In this document: piece after piece, positions 18,185-27,312 of the stretch | Numbering within the stretch: position 1 is the stretch's first letter | Layout of the letters: every line of letters starts with the position of its first letter | The notes under the pieces: model-generated | What the model was told of the DNA's origin: nothing | Databases searched by the model: none | The model's input: only the letters and a program-made list of their open reading frames with translations | DNA from: Streptomyces lasiicapitis | GTDB lineage: Bacteria > Actinomycetota > Actinomycetes > Streptomycetales > Streptomycetaceae | DNA length: 64,000 bases | Direction of reading: 5' to 3' | Assembly (NCBI RefSeq): GCF_014646335.1 | Contig: NZ_BMNG01000005.1 | Location: 371,543-435,542, forward strand | Translations under genes and position numbers: made by a program

Positions 18185-20953
18185 TCAGCGCCCCAGTCGT
18201 CCGCGCACCATACCGACCAGCGAGTTCAGCTCCTGGATCCGCATGCGCCGCGCGGCCACGAAGAAGACCCCGAAGAGCACCGCACAGCCGACGACCAGCG
18301 CGGCCAGCGAGCCGATGACTCCCTGACCGAGCGCCTTCGTGATCGCGTACCCGGTCCCGGCGCCGAGAATCGCCCCGGGCACGGACGCGAGCGCGAGGCG
18401 GGCGTACGTACGGATCACGTTCGCGCCGTCCAGGTCGCCCCCCAGCCGCTTGCGCAGCCGGTGCCAGGCGACGCCCACACCGATCGCGTAGGCGGCGCCG
18501 TACGAGAGAGCCATCCCCGCCACGGCCCAGCGGGCGGGCAGCACCAGGTAGCAGACCCCGGAGGCGGCGGCGTTGAAAGCGGCCACAATGACCGTGTTGT
18601 AGAAGGGGGTGCGGGTGTCCTCGTACGCGTAGAAGGCGCGGAGGACGACGTACTGCACCGAGTACGGGATCAGGCCGAGGCCGAAGGCCATCAGCATGTA
18701 GCCCATGCGCGTCGCGCCGTTGACGCCGGACGAGCCGAAGATCAGCGTGCACATCGGGATGCCGAGCGCGAGGAAGCTGAAGGCGATCGGCACGATCGCG
18801 ACCGCCGAGGTCCGCAGGCCCTGCGAGATGTCGTCGCGGACGGCCCCGGTGTCGCCCTCGTGGGCCGAGCGGGACAGCCTCGGCAGCAGGGCGGCCATCA
18901 GGGAGACCGTGATGATGGCCTGCGGGAGGCCCCAGATGAGCTGGGCGTTGGCGTAGGCGGAGAAGCCCGTGCCGTCCATGCCGGAGTGCTTGACCGCCGC
19001 GGTGCCGAGCTGGGTCACGACGATCGCGCCCGCCTGGTTGGCCAGGACGAAGAGCATCGTCCACTTGGCCAGCATGGCGGCCTTGCCGAGGCCCTGGCCC
19101 TTCCAGTCGAAGCGCAGGCGCAGCTTGAAGCCGGTCTCGCGCAGGTAGGGGATCATCGCGAGCGACTGGACGACGAGCCCGAGCAGGACGCCGATGCCGA
19201 GCAGGCGCACGCCGTCGTCGGGGATCGACGTGACCCGCATCCCCGACTTCTCGGAGGTGCCGTACACCCACAGGAACATGCCGAGCGTCGCGATGATGAC
19301 GATGTTGTTGAGGACCGGGGTCCACATCATCGCGCCGAACTTGCCGCGCGCGTTGAGGATCTGCCCCATCACGACGTGGACGCCCATGAAGAAGATCGAG
19401 GGCAGGAAGTAGCGGACGAAGGTGATGGCGACCTCGTTGGCCGCCGGGTCGCTGGCGACCGGCGTGGAGAGCGCGTGGACCAGCAGCGGCGCCGCCAGCC
19501 AACCGATCACGGTGAGCATGCCCAGCGCCACCATGACCAGCGTCAGAAGCCGGTTGGCGTACGCCTGGCCGCCGTCCGCGTCGTTCTTCTGGGCGCGCAC
19601 GAGCTGCGGCACGAAGACCGAGTTGAGGCCGCCGCCGACGGTGAGGATGTAGATCATCGTCGGCAGTTGGTAGGCCACCTGGAAGGTGTCGCCGAGGAGG
19701 CCGATGCCGAGGGCCGAGACGATCATCGCCGAGCGGACGAAGCCGGTGAGGCGGGACACCATCGTGCCCGCGGCCATCACCGCGCTCGACTTCAGCAGGC
19801 TGGCCGCGCGGCCGCCGGACTTCCCCGCGGGCGCCGCGGGGGCGGGCGTGGGCGCCTTGGCGGGCGCGGGGACGGCCGCGGTCTCCGGCTCGGCCGGCGG
19901 GCGCTCACCGTCGTACTGCGGGTCCTGGTAGTAACCGCCCTGGTTCGGGTCCGGGTACTGATTGGGGTCCTGGTAGTAGCCGCCGCCTTGTTGCGCGGCG
20001 TACGGGGTGCCGTGCTGTGCGTACTGGGCGTTCTGCTGGGCGCCGTAGCCGCCTTCGTTCTGAGGGTAGGCGTACGGCGTGCCGTGCTGCTGGTCGGGAT
20101 ACGCGGCGCCGGGCTGCTGCTGGTTCTGGTACGTGGCGCCCGGCTGCTGCTGGGCGGCGTAACCCGAGCCCTGCTGGCCCGCGTAACCGGCACCAGGGTG
20201 CTGTGGGTCCGCGTAGGCCGCCTGGCCGGGCTGCTGCTGGTAGGGGTACGCGCCGCCGCCCTGCTGGTCCTGGTATCCGGCGGTGGGCTGTCCCTGGTAG
20301 CCGGAGGCCTGCTGGCCCTGGTGCCCGGCGCCCTGGGCGGGGTGCTGGCCCTGGTAGCCCTGGGGCTGCTGGCCCTGGTAGCCGCCGTGCTGCTGGCCCT
20401 CGTAGCCGGATGCCTGCTGTGCGCGTGGGTCGGCGGGCCGCTGGTTGCCGTAGTCGGCCGCCCGCGGGTCCTGGTAGCCGCTGCCCTGCTGGTCGCGGAA
20501 GAGGTGCGCGAAGGCGTCCGGCTGGTGACGCTCCTCGCCGGCCTGGGTGACGAGGTCGTCCACGCCCACGTACTGCGTCGTGCGCGGGTCGTCGCCGTAC
20601 GGAAGGTGCCGGGTCGGGCCCTCCGGCTCCGGGGGCGGGGTCTGGGCCCAGACGCGGGGGTCCGGTTGGTACTGGGACGAAGGCGGCTGGGCGTAGAGCT
20701 GCTGCGGGTCCGGGTAGCTGCCGGGGGGCGGCGGGGGGTGCGCCGCGCGGTCGTAGAGCGCCTCGGCGACCGGGTCCTGGGCCGAGAGGTCCTGGGCTCG
20801 GTAGGGGTCCTGGGCGTACGCGTCCTGGAGGTAGGCGTCCGGCGCGTGCTGCGGCGGAACCTGCCCGTCCTCAGGCGTGCCGGGAGGAGGGCCTCCGGCT
20901 GCGCCGGAGCTGCCCGTGCCCTCGCCGCGCTCACCGTCGTACGGCGCGTTCAT
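18185..20953 (-). CDS. murJ: Lipid II flippase MurJ (MviN) with long low-complexity N-terminus
   Basis: MurJ flips lipid II across the cytoplasmic membrane for peptidoglycan synthesis. The protein is 922 residues. The membrane core of about 530 residues starts near residue 383 (RAASLLKSSAVMAAGTMVSRLTGF) and has some 14 helices. The first 380 residues are a disordered Gln/Gly/Tyr/Pro-rich tail with imperfect GYQGQQ-like repeats at about 155-345. Such a tail is seen in actinobacterial MurJ but is long here. The ATG at 20953 follows GAGGTGGGG. The pseudokinase gene is 118 nt downstream. Confidence 0.95.
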   Translation of the reverse strand: MNAPYDGERGEGTGSSGAAGGPPPGTPEDGQVPPQHAPDAYLQDAYAQDPYRAQDLSAQDPVAEALYDRAAHPPPPPGSYPDPQQLYAQPPSSQYQPDPRVWAQTPPPEPEGPTRHLPYGDDPRTTQYVGVDDLVTQAGEERHQPDAFAHLFRDQQGSGYQDPRAADYGNQRPADPRAQQASGYEGQQHGGYQGQQPQGYQGQHPAQGAGHQGQQASGYQGQPTAGYQDQQGGGAYPYQQQPGQAAYADPQHPGAGYAGQQGSGYAAQQQPGATYQNQQQPGAAYPDQQHGTPYAYPQNEGGYGAQQNAQYAQHGTPYAAQQGGGYYQDPNQYPDPNQGGYYQDPQYDGERPPAEPETAAVPAPAKAPTPAPAAPAGKSGGRAASLLKSSAVMAAGTMVSRLTGFVRSAMIVSALGIGLLGDTFQVAYQLPTMIYILTVGGGLNSVFVPQLVRAQKNDADGGQAYANRLLTLVMVALGMLTVIGWLAAPLLVHALSTPVASDPAANEVAITFVRYFLPSIFFMGVHVVMGQILNARGKFGAMMWTPVLNNIVIIATLGMFLWVYGTSEKSGMRVTSIPDDGVRLLGIGVLLGLVVQSLAMIPYLRETGFKLRLRFDWKGQGLGKAAMLAKWTMLFVLANQAGAIVVTQLGTAAVKHSGMDGTGFSAYANAQLIWGLPQAIITVSLMAALLPRLSRSAHEGDTGAVRDDISQGLRTSAVAIVPIAFSFLALGIPMCTLIFGSSGVNGATRMGYMLMAFGLGLIPYSVQYVVLRAFYAYEDTRTPFYNTVIVAAFNAAASGVCYLVLPARWAVAGMALSYGAAYAIGVGVAWHRLRKRLGGDLDGANVIRTYARLALASVPGAILGAGTGYAITKALGQGVIGSLAALVVGCAVLFGVFFVAARRMRIQELNSLVGMVRGRLGR

Positions 20954-21000
20954 GGTTTACCCCACCTCATGGTCCCCGGGCCCACCGGCCACGACATCGC

Positions 21001-23463
21001 TCAACGGTCCACTCTCTCACCCGGGTGCGACGGCTCGGTGCTTTCGGGAGCGGTGTCCGGTGTCGGGTCACTCGGCTGCTCGGGATCGCTCCCGCCGGGG
21101 TCGGTGTCGGGAGCGGGGCCGGGGGTGGCGTCGGAATCCCCGTCGGGGCCTCCGTCGGGGCCGCCGTCCGGGCCTGCCTCCGCCCGCTGCTGCGCCGCGC
21201 GCTTGCGCTGGGTGTACATGCGGAACCCGGCGAGGACGAGGAGCAGGACGCCGCCGCCGATGACCAGCATCACCGTTGCGGTGAACTCGGTGACGTTGAC
21301 GTCGAAGCGGACGGGGGCGCCGTAGGGCTGTCCGTCCTCGGTGTAGAGCTGGGCGGAGACCGTGACCGGGCCGTTGGCGTTGGCGGTGGTGGTGAACTTC
21401 ACGGACTGCGTGTGACCGCCGCCCGTGATCTTGACCGGCTGTTCCTCGTACAGCCCGTCGCCGACCTTCAGGCGGGTGGGGTTGGTCGACGTCAGGCGCA
21501 GGACGAGGTGGTCGACGCCCTGGACCAGGTTGTTCTGCACCGTGACCGGGATGGTCGCGCTGCGCCCCGAAAGCTTCACGTCGGACTTGTTGATCAACTT
21601 CACCTGTTCGGTGAGGCTGGTCAGATAGGCCTGGACGCCCTTGCGGAAGGTGCTTGCCTCCGCCGTGCGGCCGCGCCACGACGTGGCCATTCCGCGGTCC
21701 ATCGCCCGCCCGAAGGGGGTGATGACGCGCTCCGGCGCGGAGAGGATCTCCTGGAAGCGGTCGAGCTTGCCCTGGGTGTCCTGGATCTCCTTGAACGCCG
21801 AGCGGGGCAGCTCCTGCTTGCGCAGGGACGCCGGGTAGGCGCCCGCTGACGGGACCTGCGTGGTGGCGTTCGGGTCCGGCTTGGCCTTCGCGGCGGCCGC
21901 CAGGTCCTGCGGCTGCGACCAGCGCTTGTCGTCGAGGGCAGTCAGCGCCCTGGCCATCGACTGGGCCTGGCTGGCGGACGGCATGCGCTGCGGCGCGACC
22001 ACGATGCTGCGCTGCTTGGCGGGATCCTGCAGCGTGATCATGAGGCTCTGGGCCAGGAACTCCTGCACGGCGAGCGTGGAGTCCTCGGCGCCCGTCATGT
22101 CGCCTCGGAACGCGGTGGACAGGCGGGCGTCGGCGACCACGGCGGTCGTGCCGCCGCCGATGGGACGCGCCGCGCTGGGTGTGTACGGCAGCCCGCCCGT
22201 CTCGCGCAGGCTGTCGCTGCGGGCGATCACCGCGTGGGCGCCCGCCGAGGTGGCGACGTCGACGACCGACGGGTCGATCGCGCCCTCCGCCGGCCAGGCG
22301 AAGTCGGAGTTCGGCTTGACCTGGAGGATGTCGTCCACGGCGTCGGCGCCGACTTGGGTGGCTTCCTTGAGGTGGCCGAGCGAACCGGTGACCGTCTTGC
22401 CGGTGTGGGCGAGCGAGGCGAGATCGGGGTCCGCGAAGGGCAGCGCGACGACCTTCTTGCCCTCCACGGCCTGCTGGAGCTGGTTGAGCCACTGCTTCGC
22501 GACGGCCTGGTACCTGCCCGCGACGGTTGTGCCGTCGGGGCCCTCGACGTCGTAGCTCGTTGTCATCGCCTCGACCGAGACCAGCAGGTCCGGGTCGACG
22601 ACCCAGGTCACGTCGAGCTGGCTGCCGAGTGTCAGGAGCTGTTGCAGACGGCCGCCCGGCTGGAGCTCCTTGGCCAGACCCTCGTCCTTGAAGAGTGGAG
22701 TCTGCTGCGCGTCCGAGCGCATCCTCGCGGTGAGGTGCGTGGCGGAGATGAGCGGCCACAGGTAGGTCGTCTTGGTCTTTGTCTCGGCGGCCCCGTCCTG
22801 CCACGGCAGGAAGGTCCGCTCGATGCCGAGCACCTGGGGGAAGGGCTGGGCCGAGGTCTGGCCGGTGAGCGTGACGCCGAGCTGGTAGACCCCGTCCACG
22901 CCGAGGTTCAGGGCGCTTACGGGCACGGAGATGCTGAAGTCGTGGCGGACGCCCGGGGCGAGCCGGGAGACCTTCTGGACGTACTTCCCGCCGACCTCAT
23001 TGCCGTCGGCACCCAGCTGGTATGCGGTGCGCTTCGACGCGCTGTCGATCTCCGTGCGGCCGCCGAGGGGAACGGCGCCGATGCGCAGGCCCACCTGGGC
23101 GTCGGTGACCGTCTGGCTGCCGTCGTTGGTGACCGTGCCCGAGACGGTGACGGTGTCGCCCTCGCGCGGCGCCGCGGGCGTGAGCGAGTTCAGGGAGACA
23201 TTCACGGTGCGGGAGCCGGTGGCGGCGGCTTTCGGGCGCGTGGCGGCCGTCTGGGCGCTTGTGACACCGCTGCTCGTGCCGGCACTCGTGGCGCTCGACG
23301 TGTTCGCCGTCACTTCCGAGGATGCCGCGTACGCGGACGGGCTCGCGGGCACATGAAGCAGACCGGCCAGCAGGGGAGCCCCGGCCAGCAGTGTCGCTGT
23401 GCGCCGGAGCCACCGGCGGGCAGGTGAGGGGCTGGTCCCCGGGAAATCTGCCGCCTCGGCCAC
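21001..23463 (-). CDS. DUF6049-family secreted/membrane protein (Rv3909-like)
   Basis: A large protein of 820 residues with an N-terminal signal sequence (RRWLRRTATLLAGAPLLAGL..AYA), a long extracytoplasmic region with repeated beta-sandwich-like segments, and a C-terminal membrane anchor (ATVMLVIGGGVLLLVLAGFRMY), followed by a short acidic Pro/Asp/Gly tail. The function is unknown. It sits between cca and murJ as in mycobacteria, implying an envelope role. Start choice: the GTG at 23463 follows GAGGGACGGG and leaves a normal signal peptide; an ATG at 23526 would add 21 residues. murJ starts 47 nt downstream, so they are probably co-transcribed. Confidence 0.8.
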   Translation of the reverse strand: MAEAADFPGTSPSPARRWLRRTATLLAGAPLLAGLLHVPASPSAYAASSEVTANTSSATSAGTSSGVTSAQTAATRPKAAATGSRTVNVSLNSLTPAAPREGDTVTVSGTVTNDGSQTVTDAQVGLRIGAVPLGGRTEIDSASKRTAYQLGADGNEVGGKYVQKVSRLAPGVRHDFSISVPVSALNLGVDGVYQLGVTLTGQTSAQPFPQVLGIERTFLPWQDGAAETKTKTTYLWPLISATHLTARMRSDAQQTPLFKDEGLAKELQPGGRLQQLLTLGSQLDVTWVVDPDLLVSVEAMTTSYDVEGPDGTTVAGRYQAVAKQWLNQLQQAVEGKKVVALPFADPDLASLAHTGKTVTGSLGHLKEATQVGADAVDDILQVKPNSDFAWPAEGAIDPSVVDVATSAGAHAVIARSDSLRETGGLPYTPSAARPIGGGTTAVVADARLSTAFRGDMTGAEDSTLAVQEFLAQSLMITLQDPAKQRSIVVAPQRMPSASQAQSMARALTALDDKRWSQPQDLAAAAKAKPDPNATTQVPSAGAYPASLRKQELPRSAFKEIQDTQGKLDRFQEILSAPERVITPFGRAMDRGMATSWRGRTAEASTFRKGVQAYLTSLTEQVKLINKSDVKLSGRSATIPVTVQNNLVQGVDHLVLRLTSTNPTRLKVGDGLYEEQPVKITGGGHTQSVKFTTTANANGPVTVSAQLYTEDGQPYGAPVRFDVNVTEFTATVMLVIGGGVLLLVLAGFRMYTQRKRAAQQRAEAGPDGGPDGGPDGDSDATPGPAPDTDPGGSDPEQPSDPTPDTAPESTEPSHPGERVDR

Positions 23464-23690
23464 GCGTTGCCCGTCCCTCGTCGTCGTCAGGTGTGTCGGT
23501 GGTTGTCGTTCGCTGCGTCCACGCATGGTAACGAGGTGCGCGGGGGCTAAGTGCCGCGGTCCGCTCCACAAGATCGCAACAACTGGCCGTCGCGGCGGCG
23601 AGGGCCGTGGTGAGCGCGGTGAACGGCGCTGACGCGCGCCGCGGAAATCCGGGCGGCCGCGCGCGGCCCGGGCACGTACCCTTTTCTGTT

Positions 23691-25160
23691 GTGCCGAACG
23701 CCAACGAAGACAATCCCCGTGCCCTGAGCCAGGCGCAGCAGCGCGCCGTGAGCGAGCTGCTGCGCGTCTCCCCTGTCGCGGACGACCTCGCCCGCCGTTT
23801 CCAGGAGGCCGGGTTCTCCCTCGCCCTGGTCGGCGGCTCGGTCCGGGACGCGCTCCTGGGCCGGCTCGGCAACGACCTGGACTTCACGACGGACGCCCGC
23901 CCCGAGGACGTACTGAAGATCGTCCGACCGTGGGCGGACGCGGTGTGGGAGGTCGGGATCGCCTTCGGCACGGTGGGCTGCCAGAAGGACGCCCGTGTGG
24001 ACGGCGCCGAGCAGCGCTTCCAGGTCGAGGTGACGACATATCGATCGGAGGCGTACGACAGGACCTCGCGCAAGCCCGAGGTGTCGTACGGCGACTCGAT
24101 CGAGGAGGACCTCGTCCGCCGCGACTTCACCGTGAACGCGATGGCCGTGGCGCTCCCGGAGAAGGAGTTCATCGACCCGCACAGCGGCCTCGACGACCTG
24201 GCGGAGCGGGTCCTGCGGACGCCCGGCACCCCCGAGGAGTCGTTCTCGGACGACCCGCTGCGGATGATGCGTGCCGCGCGCTTCGCCGCGCAGCTCGACT
24301 TCGAGGTGGCTCCGGAGGTCGTCGCCGCGATGAAGGCGATGGCCGGCCGCATCGAGATCGTTTCCGCCGAGCGCGTCCGGGATGAGCTGAACAAGCTGAT
24401 CCTGTCCCCGCACCCGGCCAAGGGCCTCGCGCTGCTCGTCGACACCGGCCTGGCCGACCACGTTCTGCCCGAGCTCCCGGCGCTGCGTCTGGAGCGCGAC
24501 GAGCACCACCGGCACAAGGACGTCTACGACCACACCCTGATCGTCCTCGAGCAGGCGATGGCCTTGGAGACGGACGGCCCAGACCTGACGCTGCGCCTCG
24601 CCGCGCTGCTGCACGACATCGGCAAGCCGAAGACGCGCCGCTTCGAGAACGACGGGCGGGTCTCCTTCCACCACCACGAGGTGGTGGGCGCGAAGATGAC
24701 CAAGAAGCGCATGACGGCCCTTAAGTACTCGAATGAGTTGATCAAGGACGTCTCGCGCCTGGTCGAGCTGCACCTGCGCTTCCACGGGTACGGCACGGGC
24801 GAGTGGACGGACTCGGCGGTACGTCGCTACGTACGCGACGCCGGCCCCCTGCTCGACCGCCTGCACGAGCTGACCCGCTCCGACTGCACGACCCGCAACA
24901 AGCGCAAGGCCACCGCGCTCTCGCGTGCCTACGACGGCCTGGAGGAGCGCATCGCCCGCCTCCAGGAGCAGGAGGAGCTGGACTCCATCCGCCCCGACCT
25001 CGACGGCAACGAGATCATGGAGATTCTGGACGTGGGCCCGGGCCCGGCGATCGGCAAGGCGTACAAGTTCCTGCTGGAACTGCGCCTGGAGAACGGGCCG
25101 ATGGAGCGGGACGCGGCGGTGGCGGCGCTCAAGGAGTGGTGGGCCACGCAGGAGGCGTAG
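23691..25160 (+). CDS. cca: CCA tRNA nucleotidyltransferase (pcnA-like)
   Basis: The enzyme adds or repairs the 3' CCA end of tRNAs. The 489-residue product has the nucleotidyltransferase signature LVGGSVRDALLGRLGNDLDFTTDARPEDV, RRDFTVNAMAV, and an HD domain (LRLAALLHDIGKPKTR). The GTG at 23691 is preceded within 10 nt by TACCCTTTT, which looks like a -10 element, so the mRNA may be leaderless (inference). It is divergent from the DUF6049-murJ block. Mycobacterial pcnA lies in the same position. Confidence 0.95.
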   Translation: MPNANEDNPRALSQAQQRAVSELLRVSPVADDLARRFQEAGFSLALVGGSVRDALLGRLGNDLDFTTDARPEDVLKIVRPWADAVWEVGIAFGTVGCQKDARVDGAEQRFQVEVTTYRSEAYDRTSRKPEVSYGDSIEEDLVRRDFTVNAMAVALPEKEFIDPHSGLDDLAERVLRTPGTPEESFSDDPLRMMRAARFAAQLDFEVAPEVVAAMKAMAGRIEIVSAERVRDELNKLILSPHPAKGLALLVDTGLADHVLPELPALRLERDEHHRHKDVYDHTLIVLEQAMALETDGPDLTLRLAALLHDIGKPKTRRFENDGRVSFHHHEVVGAKMTKKRMTALKYSNELIKDVSRLVELHLRFHGYGTGEWTDSAVRRYVRDAGPLLDRLHELTRSDCTTRNKRKATALSRAYDGLEERIARLQEQEELDSIRPDLDGNEIMEILDVGPGPAIGKAYKFLLELRLENGPMERDAAVAALKEWWATQEA

Positions 25161-25171
25161 AGCGGACAACG

Positions 25172-25213
25172 CGTTGGGGCGCTGTGTTTCACGTGAAACA
25201 CAGCGCCCCAACG
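25172..25213. terminator. Perfect 42-bp palindrome with parS at its centre
   Basis: The two 21-base arms are perfectly complementary and meet with no loop at the parS dyad (between 25192 and 25193). The outer arm is CGTTGGGGCGCTGT and its complement. It lies 12 nt after the cca stop, in a convergent gap, so as RNA it would also form a terminator-like hairpin. Confidence 0.85.
25186..25199. other. parS: parS site (perfect), centre of a 42-bp palindrome
   Basis: Perfect core; first of two sites 46 bp apart between cca and the convergent frameshifted gene. Confidence 0.97.
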
Positions 25214-25219
25214 TCTATG

Positions 25220-25257
25220 CCGAGGGGCGATGTTTCACGTGAAACATCGCCCCTCGG
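25220..25257. terminator. Perfect 38-bp palindrome with parS at its centre
   Basis: Arms of 19 bases are perfectly complementary around the parS dyad (between 25238 and 25239), with outer arm CCGAGGGGCGA and its complement. It lies 20 nt beyond the stop of the minus-strand gene, so it probably doubles as that gene's terminator. Confidence 0.85.
25232..25245. other. parS: parS site (perfect), centre of a 38-bp palindrome
   Basis: Perfect core; second of the cca-side pair. Confidence 0.97.
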
Positions 25258-25276
25258 TGCGTGCGCGTCCTTGGTC

Positions 25277-25797
25277 TTACGGCTTGTAAGGCTCCAGGCA
25301 GAGCGTGAAGTCGTCGCCGCCGCCGGTCTCCCGGTAGGTGGCGTACTTCTTGATGTCGCAGGTCCCGCTGTCCTTCTTCTCCGCGACCTTGTACTTGGCG
25401 TCCTTGTCGCCGCAGTCCACGATCTTGAGGTCAGGGTCAGTGGTACTGGCCGGGTTGCCGATGCTCATGCAGTCACCGACCTCGGCGGCGGCCGCCTCAT
25501 CCTGGCCCGCCCACACCGCCGCACCGATCGCGGCGGCAACCGCAACGCCCACGATGACGAATATCAGCTTCTTCTTGCTCTTGCGCGGCGCAGTAGCGTC
25601 CGGGCCGCCCTGGTAGAACGGCACGCCCGGCTGCTGCGGAGCACCCGGCTGCGGCGGTACGGCTGGCCCGGAGCCTGGCTGTACGGGTCGCCCCCACCCT
25701 GGGGCTGGCCATACGGCGCACCGCCCTGAGGCTGCTGACCGTAGGGCTGCTGGCCCTGGGCGAACGGGTTCTGACCCTGGGGCGGCGGAGTGGACAC
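25277..25797 (-). pseudogene. Small Gln/Pro/Gly-rich membrane protein, interrupted by a frameshift
   Basis: The gene should start at the GTG at 25797 (STPPPQGQNPFAQGQQPYG), behind AGGGGGAT. It reads through a Pro/Gln/Gly-rich cytoplasmic region to QAPGQPY. There the frame is lost near 25657. One extra C after that TAC codon would restore PPQPGAPQQPGVPFYQGG, a lysine-rich stretch, a membrane helix (KLIFVIVGVAVAAAIGAAVWAG) and a secreted domain with four cysteines (DCMS, DCGD, TCDI, LCLE). The downstream part alone could begin at the GTG at 25624. Either a one-base sequencing error or a true broken gene; I cannot tell which. The function is unknown; similar small LppU/SCO3897-like proteins exist. 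Confidence 0.75.
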
Positions 25798-25928
25798 GGG
25801 GATCCCCCTAGAAGAGAGCACAAGGCTTGCGGGTTGGTTGCGCGATGGCGCGAAATGACCCCCGTAAGCTATCGGGCTCCTGTGCGCGGACTGAAGCCAG
25901 AAAGGGCTCTGTGGCATTGATGTGACAC

Positions 25929-27185
25929 TTACTGGTCGTCAAACCTGGCCATAGCCACAGCAATCGCCGCGTAGATGAACGCCACCGTGACCACCAGCGG
26001 GACGGACTTGCCGTCAGGGGGCAGCATCAGGGCCGCCACCCCTGCGGCGCCGACAAACGCGACATTGAACAACACGTCGTACAGAGAGAAGATCCGGCCG
26101 CGGAAGCCGTCGTCCACGGCTGCTTGGACGACCGTGTCCGTGGCGATCTTCGCGCCCTGGGTGACGAGCCCCAGGACGAAGGCGGCGACGAGCATCGGCG
26201 CCGGCGCGAAGGGCAGCCCCAGGGCGGGTTCGAGAACGGCCGCGGCCCCCGCGCAGATCGTGAGCCAGCCGTGCGGCCCGAAGCGCCCGGCTGCCCATGG
26301 CGTCATCACGGCGGCCGCGAAGAACCCCGCACCGGAGATCCCCACGGCGATCCCGAGCAGCGCGAGCCCGTCGTCCTCCGTCGACGCCCAGGCGTACCGG
26401 CACAGCATCAGGACCATGACCGTGAGCGCGCCGAAGCAGAACCGCATCAGCGTCATCGAGATCAGCGCGTGCGCGGCCGGCCGGCGCTCGGCGAGGTGGT
26501 GTACGCCCGCGAGGAGACCGCGTGCGGTTCCCGTGAGCGCTGTCCCCAGGCGTGGCTGCACCAACTCCGGCTCGGGTCCGAGGAGTTCACGGGACATGCG
26601 CAGGGAGGCGAGCGCCGAGCACAGGTAGAGCGCGGCCCCCAGGAGGACGACCGCCGCGTCCGAGTCCGCCGCCACGATGCGTACCGCGAAGGCGAGCCCG
26701 CCGCCCGCGGTGGCCGCGAGCGTTCCGGCGGTCGGGGAAAGGGAGTTGGCGATGACCAGCCGGTCGGCGTCCACGACGCGTGGCAGTGCCGCCGAGAGTC
26801 CGGCCAGGACGAAGCGGTTGACGGCGGTGACGCACAGTGCGGAGGCGAAGAAGAGCCAGTCGGGCGATCCGCTGAGCATCAGGACGGCCGTCACGGAGGC
26901 GAGCGCGGCCCGCAGAACATTGCCGTAAAGGAGGACCTGGCGGCGGCGCCAGCGGTCGAGCAGGACGCCCGCGAACGGGCCGACGAGGGAGTAGGGAAGG
27001 AGCAGCACCGCCATCGCGGAGGCGATGGCCGCAGGGGAGGTCTCCTTCTCCGGCGAGAAGACGACGTACGTGGCGAGCGCCACCTGGTAGACGCCGTCCG
27101 CGCCCTGGGACACGACCCGCACGGCGAGCAGGCGCCGGAAGTCCCGCAGCCGCAGCAGAACGCGCAGGTCACCGACGACAGCCAT
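25929..27185 (-). CDS. MFS transporter
   Basis: A 418-residue polytopic membrane protein with about 12 helices. The N-terminal half contains the MFS motif A-like loop FAGVLLDRWRRRQVLLYGNVLRA between helices 2 and 3. The substrate is not evident; the family includes many drug exporters. The ATG at 27185 (MAVVGDLRVLLRLRDFRRLL) was chosen, with an in-frame GTG at 27200 as an alternative. It lies downstream of ino1 on the same strand, with about 130 nt between. Confidence 0.85.
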   Translation of the reverse strand: MAVVGDLRVLLRLRDFRRLLAVRVVSQGADGVYQVALATYVVFSPEKETSPAAIASAMAVLLLPYSLVGPFAGVLLDRWRRRQVLLYGNVLRAALASVTAVLMLSGSPDWLFFASALCVTAVNRFVLAGLSAALPRVVDADRLVIANSLSPTAGTLAATAGGGLAFAVRIVAADSDAAVVLLGAALYLCSALASLRMSRELLGPEPELVQPRLGTALTGTARGLLAGVHHLAERRPAAHALISMTLMRFCFGALTVMVLMLCRYAWASTEDDGLALLGIAVGISGAGFFAAAVMTPWAAGRFGPHGWLTICAGAAAVLEPALGLPFAPAPMLVAAFVLGLVTQGAKIATDTVVQAAVDDGFRGRIFSLYDVLFNVAFVGAAGVAALMLPPDGKSVPLVVTVAFIYAAIAVAMARFDDQ

Positions 27186-27312
27186 GGGGCACAGCCTCAC
27201 ATACGAGCAGGGTCCCCGAGTGCGTACGACCCGGGGACCCTCAACTGCCGAACGAAGCGGCCGACTCAGCCGCCGAGCTGGCGGCTGAGCGGACGGCCGG
27301 GTGGACGGCGAC

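Noticed and set aside
17864..21325. A 1153-codon open frame on the plus strand
   Set aside because: It is antisense to murJ and the pseudokinase gene, has biased Arg/Val/Gly composition, no recognisable domain, and depends on the high GC that removes stops.
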